Assembly: GCA_002305685.1 (NCBI GenBank)
Contig: DBQB01000035.1
Coordinates: 1 to 39,255 of the forward strand
DNA from: Ruminococcaceae bacterium UBA1405
GTDB taxonomy: Bacteria > Bacillota > Clostridia > Oscillospirales > Ruminococcaceae
Direction of reading: 5' to 3'
DNA length: 39,255 nt
Part shown: piece by piece, positions 1 through 8,115 of the stretch
How positions within the stretch are numbered: position 1 is the first letter of the stretch
Layout: each line of letters opens with the position of its first letter
Made by a program: the position numbers and the translations under genes
Notes under the pieces: model-generated
The model's input: only the letters and a program-made list of their open reading frames with translations
Told to the model about the DNA's origin: nothing
Databases searched by the model: none

Positions 1-777
1 GTTTTTGGTGCAGCTTTGGCCACACTGCTCTCCCGAATTTTTGGCAGTGTATTTATGATTTATATGCTTTCCAAGCCCGGCAACCTAATCCATCTGGAAA
101 AGCTCTTTCCGTTGGTCATCCGTTGGGATATGATCAAAAATATCCTTCGGATTGGTATCCCCAGCGGGCTGGAAAACAGTGTTTTTCAAATTGGTAAGGT
201 TATGATCTCCAGCTTGGTCGCTTCCTTTGGCACCGTTGTCATTGCAGCCAACGCCGTTGCGGGAAACATCTTTTCCATCCAGTGTATCCCCGGTTCTGCC
301 ATCGGTCTTGCTATGGTGACTGTGGTAGGGCAGTGCGTTGGCGCCAGAGAATACGAACAGGCCAAAAAATACACCTATCGACTGATGCTGCTGTGTATGA
401 TCTGCACTGGCGTGGTATGTTTGGTTACCTGCCTGGGGGCTTCCCAGATCTCCGCTCTTTACAAACTCACCGATGAAACCGCAAAATTGGCTGCGAACCT
501 CATCATCTTTCATGGCTCTTTCGCTCCCATCTTCTGGCCTCCGTCCTTCGCTCTGCCCAATGCGCTTCGGGGCGCTAGCGACGTCAAATTTACAATGATC
601 GCCTCCATGATCTCGATGTGGAGCTGCCGGATTCTTCTAGCGTATCTGCTGGGTGATTATTTTGGAATGGGCATCTATGGTGTCTTTACAGCTATGATTG
701 GCGACTGGATTGTGCGGGGTAGTTTTTTCGGATATCGATTTATCAAAGGAAAATGGCAGAACAAAGCCTATATCTGA
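1..777 (+). CDS. MATE family multidrug/metabolite exporter, C-terminal part
   Basis: This is the last 258 residues of a membrane exporter whose 5' end lies outside the window; the frame is open to the first base. The protein is almost entirely hydrophobic helices separated by short loops. It contains the second-half MATE pattern: an IGIPSGLENSVFQIGK segment, a GSAIGLAMVTVVGQCVGA segment (the repeat-2 counterpart of the MATE signature) and a final amphipathic RFIKGKWQ tail. MATE proteins export cationic drugs or metabolites across the cytoplasmic membrane using Na+ or H+ gradients; the substrate here cannot be read from sequence. A strong terminator follows 12 bases after the stop. It is one of three MATE genes in the window, and the three are not obvious tandem copies of each other. 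Confidence 0.9.
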   Translation, partial: VFGAALATLLSRIFGSVFMIYMLSKPGNLIHLEKLFPLVIRWDMIKNILRIGIPSGLENSVFQIGKVMISSLVASFGTVVIAANAVAGNIFSIQCIPGSAIGLAMVTVVGQCVGAREYEQAKKYTYRLMLLCMICTGVVCLVTCLGASQISALYKLTDETAKLAANLIIFHGSFAPIFWPPSFALPNALRGASDVKFTMIASMISMWSCRILLAYLLGDYFGMGIYGVFTAMIGDWIVRGSFFGYRFIKGKWQNKAYI

Positions 778-789
778 GGTCTGACAGTT

Positions 790-817
790 GGCGGAAGGAA
801 ATCCTTCCGCCTTTTTT
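790..817 (+). terminator. Rho-independent terminator after the MATE gene
   Basis: A perfect 10-bp stem (GGCGGAAGGA at 790-799 with TCCTTCCGCC at 802-811) is followed directly by six T. It closes the MATE transcript. Confidence 0.9.
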
Positions 818-1001
818 CGACTTTCCCTTCAAAATACTGCCGGTAGTTGGGCGATCGTTTGCAAACTGTTTGCACTTACTTCACAATCTTTCACACCATC
901 CATATGGTGCTTTGGGTAAAAACAATATATAATAGAATATAATACTGTTTCTTTGAAAACGGAATCTATGTCGTCTTAAATCATACAAGGAGGAACTTTG
1001 C
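818..1001 (+). promoter_or_regulatory. Leader region of the alarmone synthetase gene, tentative promoter
   Basis: The AT-rich stretch at 921-943 contains two TATAAT matches (928-933 and 938-943), but neither has a convincing -35 box at the right distance. A 13-bp palindrome, GCAAACTGTTTGC, lies at 861-873 and could be a protein-binding site. The gene's ribosome binding site AAGGAGG is at 987-993, 8 bases before a TTG start. The promoter position is an inference. Confidence 0.35.
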
Positions 1002-1748
1002 TTGGAAGAAAACAAAACAAACCTCCCTTCCGGTTGGGGGCGTATCCAGCCTTTGTTGGATGAAGGTCTGCTGGAATGGGCTTTGGAGCGCTCCAAAGAA
1101 TTTGTTAAGCTGATGGCCTACTATCGTTGTGCCATGATGGAAATAGAAACCAAATTCAATGTTTTAAATGAAGAGTTTTCTCTACAATATGATCGTAACC
1201 CCATCAGCAGCATCAAAAGCCGTCTGAAAAATCTGCGCAGTATCCAAGAAAAGATAAAACGCCGAGGTCTCCCCTTTACGTTGGAAGCCATTGAGCAAAA
1301 TCTTAACGATGTGGCTGGTATTCGTGTCATCTGCTCTTTCCCCGAAGACGTCTATATGCTGGCGGACGCACTATTACAGCAAGATGACATCACACTTTTA
1401 CAGCGCAAAGATTACATTGCCAATCCCAAAGAAAACGGGTACCGCAGTTTGCATTTGATTGTTACTGTCCCTATTTTCCTTGCATATGAAAAAAGATTGA
1501 TGAAGGTGGAAATTCAGCTGCGCACCATTGCAATGGATTTTTGGGCCACCCTAGAACATCAGCTGCGGTATAAAAAAGATTATGCCATATCTCCCAAGAT
1601 GGCTCAAGAACTGAAAGACTGTGCAGAGGAAAGCGCGCAACTGGATATGCGTATGGATGCACTGCGCAAACGGGTATTTCAGCAGTCTATGGATGGCACA
1701 ACCAGCGATGCCCTTATGACAAATCATGAACTTCCCCCTCAAACGTAA
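1002..1748 (+). CDS. relQ: Small alarmone synthetase, RelQ/YjbM-type GTP pyrophosphokinase
   Basis: This 248-residue protein has a single RelA/SpoT synthetase domain and no hydrolase, TGS or ACT domain, as in RelQ (YjbM) of Firmicutes. It transfers pyrophosphate from ATP to GDP or GTP to make (p)ppGpp in the cytosol. Visible motifs are NPISSIKSRLKNLRSIQEK and the RRG stretch for ATP binding, the acidic NDVAGIRVICSF segment, the NPKENGYRSLHLIV G-loop region, and EIQLRTIAMDFWATLEHQ. RelQ proteins are typically 210-250 residues and form tetramers. The TTG at 1002 was chosen because AAGGAGG ends 8 bases upstream and no in-frame ATG lies before the conserved region. It is transcribed alone, between two terminators. 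The C-terminal 40 residues are poorly conserved. Confidence 0.92.
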   Translation: MEENKTNLPSGWGRIQPLLDEGLLEWALERSKEFVKLMAYYRCAMMEIETKFNVLNEEFSLQYDRNPISSIKSRLKNLRSIQEKIKRRGLPFTLEAIEQNLNDVAGIRVICSFPEDVYMLADALLQQDDITLLQRKDYIANPKENGYRSLHLIVTVPIFLAYEKRLMKVEIQLRTIAMDFWATLEHQLRYKKDYAISPKMAQELKDCAEESAQLDMRMDALRKRVFQQSMDGTTSDALMTNHELPPQT

Positions 1749-1767
1749 CTTTTCTGACAAAAATATA

Positions 1768-1819
1768 ACCCTCTGGGATAGGCTAGTTGGAACAGTCCAG
1801 CATCCCTACCCCAGAGGGT
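1768..1819. terminator. Shared terminator between relQ and the PAP2 gene
   Basis: ACCCTCTGGG (1768-1777) pairs perfectly with CCCAGAGGGT (1810-1819). It is followed by CTATTTTA on the plus strand and TATATTTTTG on the minus strand, so it can stop the two convergent transcripts. Confidence 0.7.
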
Positions 1820-1866
1820 ACTATTTTAATACAGATAATTTTTCTGTTTGGCAGATTACTTAAGCA

Positions 1867-2553
1867 TCACAAAATGGAACTCTTGTTTGCCGCTTTCACC
1901 TTTCTTCTACGCAAAGGCCACTGATAGATTGCCCAGTAAGCGGCACCACTCACCGGCAGCGCAACGATGACATCGATCACCGAATGCTGTTTGATAAACA
2001 CGGTGGAAATGCAGATCAATATGGTGCTGATCCAAAAAAAGATCTGCCAGCCTAAACTTCGGAGCTTCTTACAATCCCAGGAAGCAAACAGCACCCCCAG
2101 AGAACCGATCACATGTATCGACGGACATACATTGGTATTGGTATCCATTTGATAACCAATGGCAATGATCCTCGTTAAAAAATTGTCTCTTACAAAGCTT
2201 TCGGGACGCAACATCTGACAGGTGGGGTACAGCATATAAAATAGAATCGCTGTTGTAAAGGTCAACGACATAAACCAAACCACCCGACGAAAAGCAGCGG
2301 GGTTACGAAAGAAAGCGTATACCTGAATTCCGATCAAAAAGAAAAACCAAAACATATATGGTATCAAAAACCACTCGTTGAACGGGATGAGATCGTCCAA
2401 TTCACAGTGGACTACATTGTACTTATTAACCGGAAAAAATCGCTCCACAAAAGTAAACATCAGTCCGTACAGTGGCCAATAAAGCAACAATTTCCAATGG
2501 GGATAATGTTCAAAAAAGGTTGAGAGTCTTTGCTTAAAACTTAGTGTTATCAT
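1867..2553 (-). CDS. PAP2-family membrane phosphatase (phospholipid/undecaprenyl-type)
   Basis: An integral membrane protein of 228 residues with about six hydrophobic segments. It belongs to the PAP2 (phosphatidic acid phosphatase type 2) superfamily. The middle motif reads CPSIHVIGSLG (family SGH-like block with His as acid/base), and the last motif reads STVFIKQHSVIDVIVALP, with the nucleophile-activating His in QHSVIDV. The classical first motif KxxxxxxRP is weak, with only LRPESF seen. The layout resembles the inositol phosphorylceramide synthase/AUR1-like branch. The likely reaction is dephosphorylation of a lipid phosphate at the outer membrane face; the substrate is unknown. The start at 2553 is favoured by the purine-rich GGAAAAGGAAACGGAAA just before it; an ATG at 2577 and an alternative codon at 2628 lack a good ribosome binding site. 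Confidence 0.8.
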   Translation of the reverse strand: MITLSFKQRLSTFFEHYPHWKLLLYWPLYGLMFTFVERFFPVNKYNVVHCELDDLIPFNEWFLIPYMFWFFFLIGIQVYAFFRNPAAFRRVVWFMSLTFTTAILFYMLYPTCQMLRPESFVRDNFLTRIIAIGYQMDTNTNVCPSIHVIGSLGVLFASWDCKKLRSLGWQIFFWISTILICISTVFIKQHSVIDVIVALPVSGAAYWAIYQWPLRRRKVKAANKSSIL

Positions 2554-2689
2554 TTTCCGTTTCCTTTTCCCAGCCATATTTTTGTAATTCTTTATAGTAA
2601 TTGTAAAAATCTTTTCCAGATCTGTCAAGAGCTACAAAATGTTTTACATAACCTTCATCAATTAGACAGATTCCTTTCAAAAAATCTGC

Positions 2690-2695
2690 TATAAT
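2690..2695 (+). promoter_or_regulatory. Possible -10 box for the VanZ-like gene
   Basis: A TATAAT lies about 95 bases before the vanZ-like start in the 240-base divergent gap. TAGACA at 2663-2668 is the nearest -35-like hexamer, but its 21-base spacing is too long for a standard sigma-A promoter, so this call is tentative. Confidence 0.3.
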
Positions 2696-2791
2696 GATCG
2701 ACAAGCGGGAGTCGCCTGGTTTTTTTGGCGTATCTTCTCCTTTCGACTTCCATCCCTTTGAGGCTTTTTCAAATACAAAGGAGGCTGCCAT

Positions 2792-3277
2792 TTGTATCAT
2801 TCTAATAAATCCACAGCTCTGTGGATTGCTACTTTAATCTCCGTGCTGCTCACGGTACTGATTTTGTTTTTTATTTTTTTCAATTCTGCGCAGGACGGTT
2901 CTGCCTCCTCCCAATATAGCCGCCTTTTTACGCAATGGATCAATCAAAGGTTGGAAATATTACCGTTTCCTCTGCACTTTCATGAACACTTCATTCGCAA
3001 GCTTGCGCATTTTACCGAGTTTGCATTGTTGGGTCTATCGGTAATGCTGACCCTCCGGACGGTATTTGCGGCAAGGTCATTCTCTCTTCCTCTGCTTTTC
3101 TGTTTCGGAGTGGCGGCACTAGATGAACTTTCCCAATTTTTTTCAGCTGGTAGAACTCCAAAACTGACAGATGTTTGTATCGATTTGTGCGGCAGCATCA
3201 CCGGTGTCCTAATCGGCACAATGCTGCTATGGATTGCAAAGAAAATGAGATATGTTTTGAATCGTAAACGCAACTGA
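2792..3277 (+). CDS. VanZ-family membrane protein
   Basis: 161 residues with an N-terminal membrane anchor (about residues 9-32) and further hydrophobic segments. The VanZ signature is clear: RKLAHFTEFALLGLSVML in the middle, then ALDELSQFFSAGRTPKLTD and a final glycine-rich membrane segment ending in basic residues. The family is named after VanZ of Enterococcus, which gives low-level teicoplanin resistance; the biochemical role of most stand-alone homologues is unknown. The TTG start at 2792 follows AAAGGAGG (2777-2784) by 7 bases, which decides the start. It is divergent from the PAP2 gene and followed by a bidirectional terminator. Resistance should not be assumed from this match alone. 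Confidence 0.87.
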   Translation: MYHSNKSTALWIATLISVLLTVLILFFIFFNSAQDGSASSQYSRLFTQWINQRLEILPFPLHFHEHFIRKLAHFTEFALLGLSVMLTLRTVFAARSFSLPLLFCFGVAALDELSQFFSAGRTPKLTDVCIDLCGSITGVLIGTMLLWIAKKMRYVLNRKRN

Positions 3278-3293
3278 AGTTACCTCCAAGAAA

Positions 3294-3333
3294 AACAACT
3301 TCCAGAGAGATTATCCTCACCCTGGAAGTTGTT
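3294..3333. terminator. Bidirectional terminator between vanZ-like gene and pcrA
   Basis: A 12-bp perfect stem (AACAACTTCCAG at 3294-3305 with CTGGAAGTTGTT at 3322-3333) is flanked by A-rich sequence on the left and T-rich sequence on the right. It therefore works for both convergent transcripts. Confidence 0.85.
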
Positions 3334-3350
3334 TTATCGTTATGTATATC

Positions 3351-5747
3351 TCAAATCCGTTCCAACTTGGCAAAATTCTGCATTATTTTTTTGGTGCCAA
3401 CCTTGTCAAAATGAACTTCCACCAACGTATCGTTTGCCATAGGCACAGCACTCAAGACCGTTCCTTCTCCAAAAATCTTATGCTTAACCCGATCCCCTGC
3501 TGTCAGCTTCAGCTTTGCAGAGGGCGCTTCCTGAGCAACAGTACCGGTGCCAATGCCCAGCGAACGACCAGATTGCACCATCAGTTTACGGCGCATAAGA
3601 TGGTTGCTATTCTCTTTCAGCTGTGCTGCAGTCACCACCGTCTTATCCTCCAACACGCGATACTGTTCTGGAATTTCCATGGCAAAACGGGAGATGCTGT
3701 TTCGGATGGTTTGACCAAAAATCAACCGCTGAGCGGAAGCGGTAAGATACAACCGCTTTTTGGCACGGGTAATGCCCACATATGCCAGTCGCCGTTCTTC
3801 TTCCAGTTCGGAAGGAGAGCCGATGGACTGCCTTCCCGGAAAGATGCCGTCCTCCATCCCTGCAATGAATACATTGGGGAACTCCAGTCCTTTGGCCGAA
3901 TGCAGCGTCATCATCACCGCGTAATCCCCCTGCTCATCCAGCTGGTCCAAATCGGTGTACAGGGCGATTTCCTCCAAAAATCCGGACAATAACGGTTCCT
4001 CGGCTGACTCTGCATACCGAACGATGTTGGATTTCAACTCCTGAACATTTTCCATCCGATTTTTTCCTTCACTGCCTTGCAGTTCCAGATATTTGCGGTA
4101 ATCGCTCTTTTCCAGCAGATCGTCAAGCAGCTCGTCCAGCGGTATCAGATCCACATCATCCATCAGCTGCTGTAGCATACCGGTAAACTCTGTGAGAACT
4201 TTTGCTTTTTTCGCAAGGGCCGGATAGCGATCCGCCTCTCTGATGACGTCAAACAAAGAAACGCCCAGCCCATCTGCAATTTGCTGTGCTGCCGCGATGG
4301 TGGCATCCCCGATCCCGCGCTTCGGTTCATTGATGATTCTGCGCAGGCGAAGGTTATCTGCGGGGTTGTTCAGCACGCTGAGATAGGCCACAATATCTTT
4401 AACCTCTTTGCGCTCATAAAATTTCAAACCGCCGACAATCTTATACGGAATAGCATGGCGCAGAAAGGTTTTTTCTATGGCGTTGGATTGGGCGTTCATG
4501 CGATATAAAATCGCATTGTCCGCAAATTTTCCGCCCTGTTTGACCCAATCCAGAATCTTTTCCGCTATATAGCTAGCTTCCCCTTGCTCATCGTAGGTAC
4601 GGGTAATCTCAATCGTGTCGCCCGACTCATTTTCGGTCCAAAGGGTTTTTCCCTTTCTCTCCAGATTGTGCTCAATCACAGCATTGGCCGCACCCAAAAT
4701 CGTTTTGGTACACCGATAGTTTTGTTCCAGACGGATCACGGTTGCTTTTGGGAACTGTTTTTCAAAACTTAAAATATTCTCGATATTGGCGCCACGGAAT
4801 TTATAAATGCTTTGGTCGTCATCGCCAACCACACAAAGATTTTGATATTTCTGTGCCAGTAGGCTAACCAGAAGATACTGCATATGGTTGGTATCCTGGT
4901 ACTCATCCACCATAATATACTGCCAACGGTTTTGATAATACTCCAAAACTTCCGGAAACTGCTGAAAAAGTTGAACTGTCAGCAAAATAATATCGTCAAA
5001 ATCCACCGCATTTGCATCTTTCAATGCTTTCTGATACTGCTGATAAATTTTGCCGAACATCGTAATACGGTAATCGTCCCCTGCACTGCGCAGCAACTCC
5101 TCCCCAGACTGTCCAGCATCCTTAGCTTTACTGATGACAGACAGCGCTTGACGGGGAGGAAACATTTTATCATCAAGATTTAGCGCCTTTAGGCAATCCT
5201 TGATAACCCGAAGGGAATCATCGGTGTCATAGATGGTAAAACTGCGACTATAACCCAGACGTTCAATATCTCTTCTCAAAATACGCACACACGCAGAGTG
5301 GAAGGTAGAAGCCTGAACCTCTGCTGCCGGCTCGCCCAACATCGCGGTCAACCGTTCCTTTAGCTCCCCGGCCGCTTTGTTGGTGAAGGTGATCGCCAAA
5401 ATGTTCCAAGGCTGTACCGGATGATAGCAGAGCAGTTCTTTAAGGCGAGGTTCCCCTTCCAAATCCAGCGGCTGACTGTCCGCCGAATACTGTTCCAACA
5501 ATTTCAGATCCGCTTCCTTCAAATCTTCAGGGATATAAGCACTGTAATAGCCCAAACCATAACGCACCAAATTGGCAATTCGGTTGACAATTACCGTTGT
5601 CTTGCCGCTTCCGGCACCGGCAAGAATCAGCAGCGGCCCGTTGGTGTGAAACACAGCCTCCGCCTGTCGATCGTTCATCCGTGAAAATTGCTTTTTTAAG
5701 ACCTGTTTTTTCAGTGCCAAAAAACGAAGTGTTATGCCGGTATCCAT
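3351..5747 (-). CDS. pcrA: ATP-dependent 3'-5' DNA helicase PcrA/UvrD
   Basis: A 798-residue superfamily 1A helicase that unwinds DNA in nucleotide excision repair, replication restart and removal of recombination intermediates. Motifs in order: Q-motif region NDRQAEAV (25-32), Walker A AGAGSGKTT (43-51), ITFTNKAAGELKERL (about 119-133), Walker B DEYQDTN (281-287), VVGDDDQSIYKFRGA (306-320), NYRCT, then TLHSAKGLEFPNVF and RRLAYVGITRAKKRLYL near the C-terminus. The C-terminal Tudor-like module (GDRVKHKIFGEGTVL, KVGTKKI) is typical of PcrA and contacts RNA polymerase. About 50 extra residues (roughly 64-112) sit between Walker A and motif Ia; B. subtilis PcrA lacks these. The ATG at 5747 has a GGAGAG ribosome binding site; an internal ATG at 5678 would also keep every motif. 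Confidence 0.95.
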   Translation of the reverse strand: MDTGITLRFLALKKQVLKKQFSRMNDRQAEAVFHTNGPLLILAGAGSGKTTVIVNRIANLVRYGLGYYSAYIPEDLKEADLKLLEQYSADSQPLDLEGEPRLKELLCYHPVQPWNILAITFTNKAAGELKERLTAMLGEPAAEVQASTFHSACVRILRRDIERLGYSRSFTIYDTDDSLRVIKDCLKALNLDDKMFPPRQALSVISKAKDAGQSGEELLRSAGDDYRITMFGKIYQQYQKALKDANAVDFDDIILLTVQLFQQFPEVLEYYQNRWQYIMVDEYQDTNHMQYLLVSLLAQKYQNLCVVGDDDQSIYKFRGANIENILSFEKQFPKATVIRLEQNYRCTKTILGAANAVIEHNLERKGKTLWTENESGDTIEITRTYDEQGEASYIAEKILDWVKQGGKFADNAILYRMNAQSNAIEKTFLRHAIPYKIVGGLKFYERKEVKDIVAYLSVLNNPADNLRLRRIINEPKRGIGDATIAAAQQIADGLGVSLFDVIREADRYPALAKKAKVLTEFTGMLQQLMDDVDLIPLDELLDDLLEKSDYRKYLELQGSEGKNRMENVQELKSNIVRYAESAEEPLLSGFLEEIALYTDLDQLDEQGDYAVMMTLHSAKGLEFPNVFIAGMEDGIFPGRQSIGSPSELEEERRLAYVGITRAKKRLYLTASAQRLIFGQTIRNSISRFAMEIPEQYRVLEDKTVVTAAQLKENSNHLMRRKLMVQSGRSLGIGTGTVAQEAPSAKLKLTAGDRVKHKIFGEGTVLSAVPMANDTLVEVHFDKVGTKKIMQNFAKLERI

Positions 5748-5998
5748 TTCTGCTCTCCATCCTTTCCCTATATTGTATCTGCCTTTTCATGGAACGCAAC
5801 AAAACAAACCACCGAAGCAAGCAAACTGTGCCCCGGTGACATCTCGCGACAAAATAAAAATACTTTTCCAAAAATGCGGATACAACTACGCATCGTCAAA
5901 TTCATATCTGTCCGGCCGCATCAACTTCTCGGGAACAGAGATCTATCGTTTGCCCCCGGTCAATACGCGTGAATGATAGAACAACATAATCTACGTTT

Positions 5999-6027
5999 AT
6001 TATAACACATTTTGCAGTATCTTGCAC
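5999..6027 (-). promoter_or_regulatory. Candidate promoter for pcrA
   Basis: Read on the minus strand this is GTGCAA (6022-6027), a 17-base spacer and a perfect TATAAT (5999-6004). It would give a leader of about 245 bases before the pcrA ATG. The -35 box differs by one base from the TTGCAA used by several other promoters in this window. Confidence 0.5.
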
Positions 6028-6041
6028 CCGAAATAGAGCAC

Positions 6042-6074
6042 TTTCCACCACGAAAAAACGAAATTTGGTGGAAA
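6042..6074. repeat. Inverted repeat upstream of the pcrA promoter
   Basis: TTTCCACCA (6042-6050) and TGGTGGAAA (6066-6074) form perfect 9-bp arms around a 15-base AT-rich centre, 15 bases upstream of the candidate pcrA -35 box. No T-run follows, so an operator is more likely than a terminator. The rest of the 440-base gap between pcrA and the decarboxylase gene shows no convincing gene. Confidence 0.5.
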
Positions 6075-6188
6075 CCATCATGGGAAGCAGAACTACGACA
6101 ACTATATTTGTAGGGAATCACCAGTAGCAGCGGGAGCCACTGCTATGAAAAATATATTTAAGGGAACAAACGTACTTTGGTTGAGAAT

Positions 6189-6218
6189 AAAAAAATAGAG
6201 CGGATCTCTCCACTCTAT
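6189..6218 (-). terminator. Terminator after the decarboxylase beta-subunit gene
   Basis: On the minus strand ATAGAGTGG (6210-6218) pairs with CCGCTCTAT (6195-6203, one G-T pair) and is followed by a run of T interrupted by one A. It lies 16 bases after the stop codon. Confidence 0.9.
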
Positions 6219-6233
6219 CAATTGCCAAGAAAA

Positions 6234-7364
6234 TTAGCCCAAGATGTTGATCAGAACACCAGCTGCAACCGCAGAACCGATTACACCGGCAACGTTCGGA
6301 CCCATTGCGTGCATCAGCAGATAGTTGGTGGGAACTTCCTTCTGTCCAACCTTCTGAGAAACACGAGCGGCCATGGGAACAGCAGAAACACCAGCGGAAC
6401 CGATCAACGGATTCACCTTTCCGCCGCTGAAGATATACATCAGCTTGCCAAACAGTACGCCACAGGCAGTACCGAAGCAGAAAGCGATGAGGCCCAGCGC
6501 AATGATCTTTAGGGTGCTGGGGGTGAGGAAGTGATCGTAGGTGGCAGTAGCACCAACAGAAACACCCAAAAAGATGGTAACAATGTTCATCAGCTCATTC
6601 TGAGCGGTTTTGGTCAGACGATCCACCGCGCCAGACTCTTTAAACAGGTTGCCCAACATCAGCATACCAACCAAAGCGGCGGAATCCGGTACCAGGAAGG
6701 ACACCACGATGGTAACCATGATGGGGAACACAATCTTTTCCAGCTTGCTTACCTGACGCAGCTGGCCCATCACAACGCTGCGCTCCTTCTTTGTGGTCAG
6801 AGCACGCATAATCGGAGGTTGGATAATGGGAACCAGCGCCATATAAGAGTAGGCCGCAACCGCAATGGAACCTAGCAGATGGGGTGCAAGGATTGAGGTG
6901 GTAAAGATAGCGGTAGGACCATCTGCGCCACCGATAATACCGATGGAGCCAGCCTCTTGCGGCGTGAATCCCAAAGCCAAAGCGCCAATAAAGGTAAGGA
7001 AGATACCGCCCTGAGCAGCAGCACCCAACAGAAAGCTCTTGGGGTTTGCAATCAGCGGGCCAAAGTCGGTCATACAACCGATTCCCAAGAAGATCAGAGG
7101 CGGATAGATTCCAAGCTTAACACCCTGATAGAGGTAATAAATCAGACTTCCCTCATTGTAAGAGTTCAGTCCAGCAACCGGCAGGTTAGCCAACAGCATA
7201 CCGAAGGCGATGGGCAGCAGCAACAGAGGCTCATAACCTTTGGCCACTGCAAGATAAATGAGAACCATGGAGATAAGGATCATAACAAACTGCTCCCACT
7301 GCAGATTGCAGAATCCGGAACCCATGATGATCTCACCGATGGTGTTGATGATGGTTGAAAACAT
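6234..7364 (-). CDS. oadB: Sodium-translocating decarboxylase beta subunit (OadB/GcdB/MmdB family)
   Basis: 376 residues with about nine to eleven hydrophobic segments, the usual size for this family. The beta subunit receives carboxybiotin from the carrier protein, decarboxylates the biotin and couples this to Na+ export across the membrane. The diagnostic blocks are present: GSIGIIGGADGPTAIF, which includes the essential Asp of the reentrant loop, and GKVNPLIGSAGVSAVPMAARV, with the Asn and Ser residues implicated in Na+ passage. The decarboxylated substrate (oxaloacetate, glutaconyl-CoA, methylmalonyl-CoA or malonate) is set by the alpha subunit, which is not in this window. The gene follows a gamma-like gene by 114 bases and ends at a terminator, so the two probably form one transcript. 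Confidence 0.93.
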   Translation of the reverse strand: MFSTIINTIGEIIMGSGFCNLQWEQFVMILISMVLIYLAVAKGYEPLLLLPIAFGMLLANLPVAGLNSYNEGSLIYYLYQGVKLGIYPPLIFLGIGCMTDFGPLIANPKSFLLGAAAQGGIFLTFIGALALGFTPQEAGSIGIIGGADGPTAIFTTSILAPHLLGSIAVAAYSYMALVPIIQPPIMRALTTKKERSVVMGQLRQVSKLEKIVFPIMVTIVVSFLVPDSAALVGMLMLGNLFKESGAVDRLTKTAQNELMNIVTIFLGVSVGATATYDHFLTPSTLKIIALGLIAFCFGTACGVLFGKLMYIFSGGKVNPLIGSAGVSAVPMAARVSQKVGQKEVPTNYLLMHAMGPNVAGVIGSAVAAGVLINILG

Positions 7365-7478
7365 AATTCCCTCATCCGTCCTTTCGTTTTGATCTTAGAA
7401 AAATATAGGACTTCCAACGCACAAACGCGCAGATATAAGCTTTTGCAGACATAGTGCCATACAAGAGCCTTTCAGAAA

Positions 7479-7874
7479 TCAGAACGGTCTGGTATTCTGC
7501 TGCATACCAGCCATAGCCCAAGCAGGGCGAGCCTCTCTGGCTCTTCTGACGCTCTTAACCGCATAGCTGCCGGCGGGAGCACCCTCAGCAGACATCATGG
7601 CGGCGACAGCGGCAGAAATTACGGCGATCACTTCGTCGCCGATGCCATCCTCAACCTGCATGGCAGGTTTTACTTCGGATTTGGCGGGAGCAGCCTTTGG
7701 CGCGGAAACCGGTGCTTTGGGTTCAGCCGGTTTACCGGAATCGCCCTTCCCGGTCATCATGCTCATAATTTTACCCATTGCCATAATCAGCAAAACCAGG
7801 GCAATGAGCGCAAGAAACACTACTACCATACCGGTAATCAGCACAGTAAAGGCGGACATCCAATCAACGTTCAT
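7479..7874 (-). CDS. OadG-like gamma subunit of a sodium pump decarboxylase
   Basis: 131 residues with one N-terminal membrane helix (about residues 8-33), a basic glycine stretch, an Ala/Pro/Lys-rich linker (about 48-70) and a conserved-looking C-terminal tail (VIAVISAAVAAMM, then AVKSVRRAREARPAWAMAGM). This layout is that of OadG/GcdD-like small subunits, which anchor the soluble carboxyltransferase to the beta subunit. There is no MKM biotinylation motif, so it is not the biotin carrier. The ATG at 7874 is used with AAGGAG about 10 bases upstream; an ATG 4 bases earlier opens only a four-codon frame. A strong promoter lies about 80 bases upstream. Low sequence complexity makes exact family assignment moderate. 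Confidence 0.8.
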   Translation of the reverse strand: MNVDWMSAFTVLITGMVVVFLALIALVLLIMAMGKIMSMMTGKGDSGKPAEPKAPVSAPKAAPAKSEVKPAMQVEDGIGDEVIAVISAAVAAMMSAEGAPAGSYAVKSVRRAREARPAWAMAGMQQNTRPF

Positions 7875-7953
7875 ACATTCCTATCTCCTTAACTTTGGGA
7901 TTGGTCAAACTTATTTCGCACGCTGAACAACGTACAGAATAATACCTTTCTGT

Positions 7954-7982
7954 ATTATACAATACTGTTCCCGCTTTTGCAA
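7954..7982 (-). promoter_or_regulatory. Sigma-A promoter of the decarboxylase beta/gamma genes
   Basis: On the minus strand TTGCAA (7977-7982), a 17-base spacer and a perfect TATAAT (7954-7959). It predicts a leader of about 73 bases before the gamma-like gene. Confidence 0.8.
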
Positions 7983-8032
7983 TTACATATTTCACAAAAA
8001 CCCGGAGGAATTCGCCCACATTTTTCCTTTTT

Positions 8033-8062
8033 TGGCGGTTGACATTATCTCTCCAACCGCCA
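8033..8062. repeat. Inverted repeat upstream of the decarboxylase promoter
   Basis: TGGCGGTTG (8033-8041) and CAACCGCCA (8054-8062) are perfect 9-bp arms with a 12-base centre, about 50 bases upstream of the -35 box and 54 bases after the galK stop. It lacks a T-run in the galK direction, so it may be an operator or an imperfect 3' end of galK mRNA. Confidence 0.5.
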
Positions 8063-8115
8063 CACATTCTTTTCCGATTGGATCGCAAAAACCAACAAGC
8101 TTATATCCAAGGCAA

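Noticed and set aside
2534..2800. 88-residue minus-strand frame between the PAP2 and VanZ-like genes
   Set aside because: It covers the VanZ-like ribosome binding site and start and overlaps the PAP2 start in another frame. The sequence matches nothing I recognise and it has no ribosome binding site.
7864..8088. 74-residue minus-strand frame upstream of the gamma-like gene
   Set aside because: It spans a clear sigma-A promoter and leader and has no family resemblance.
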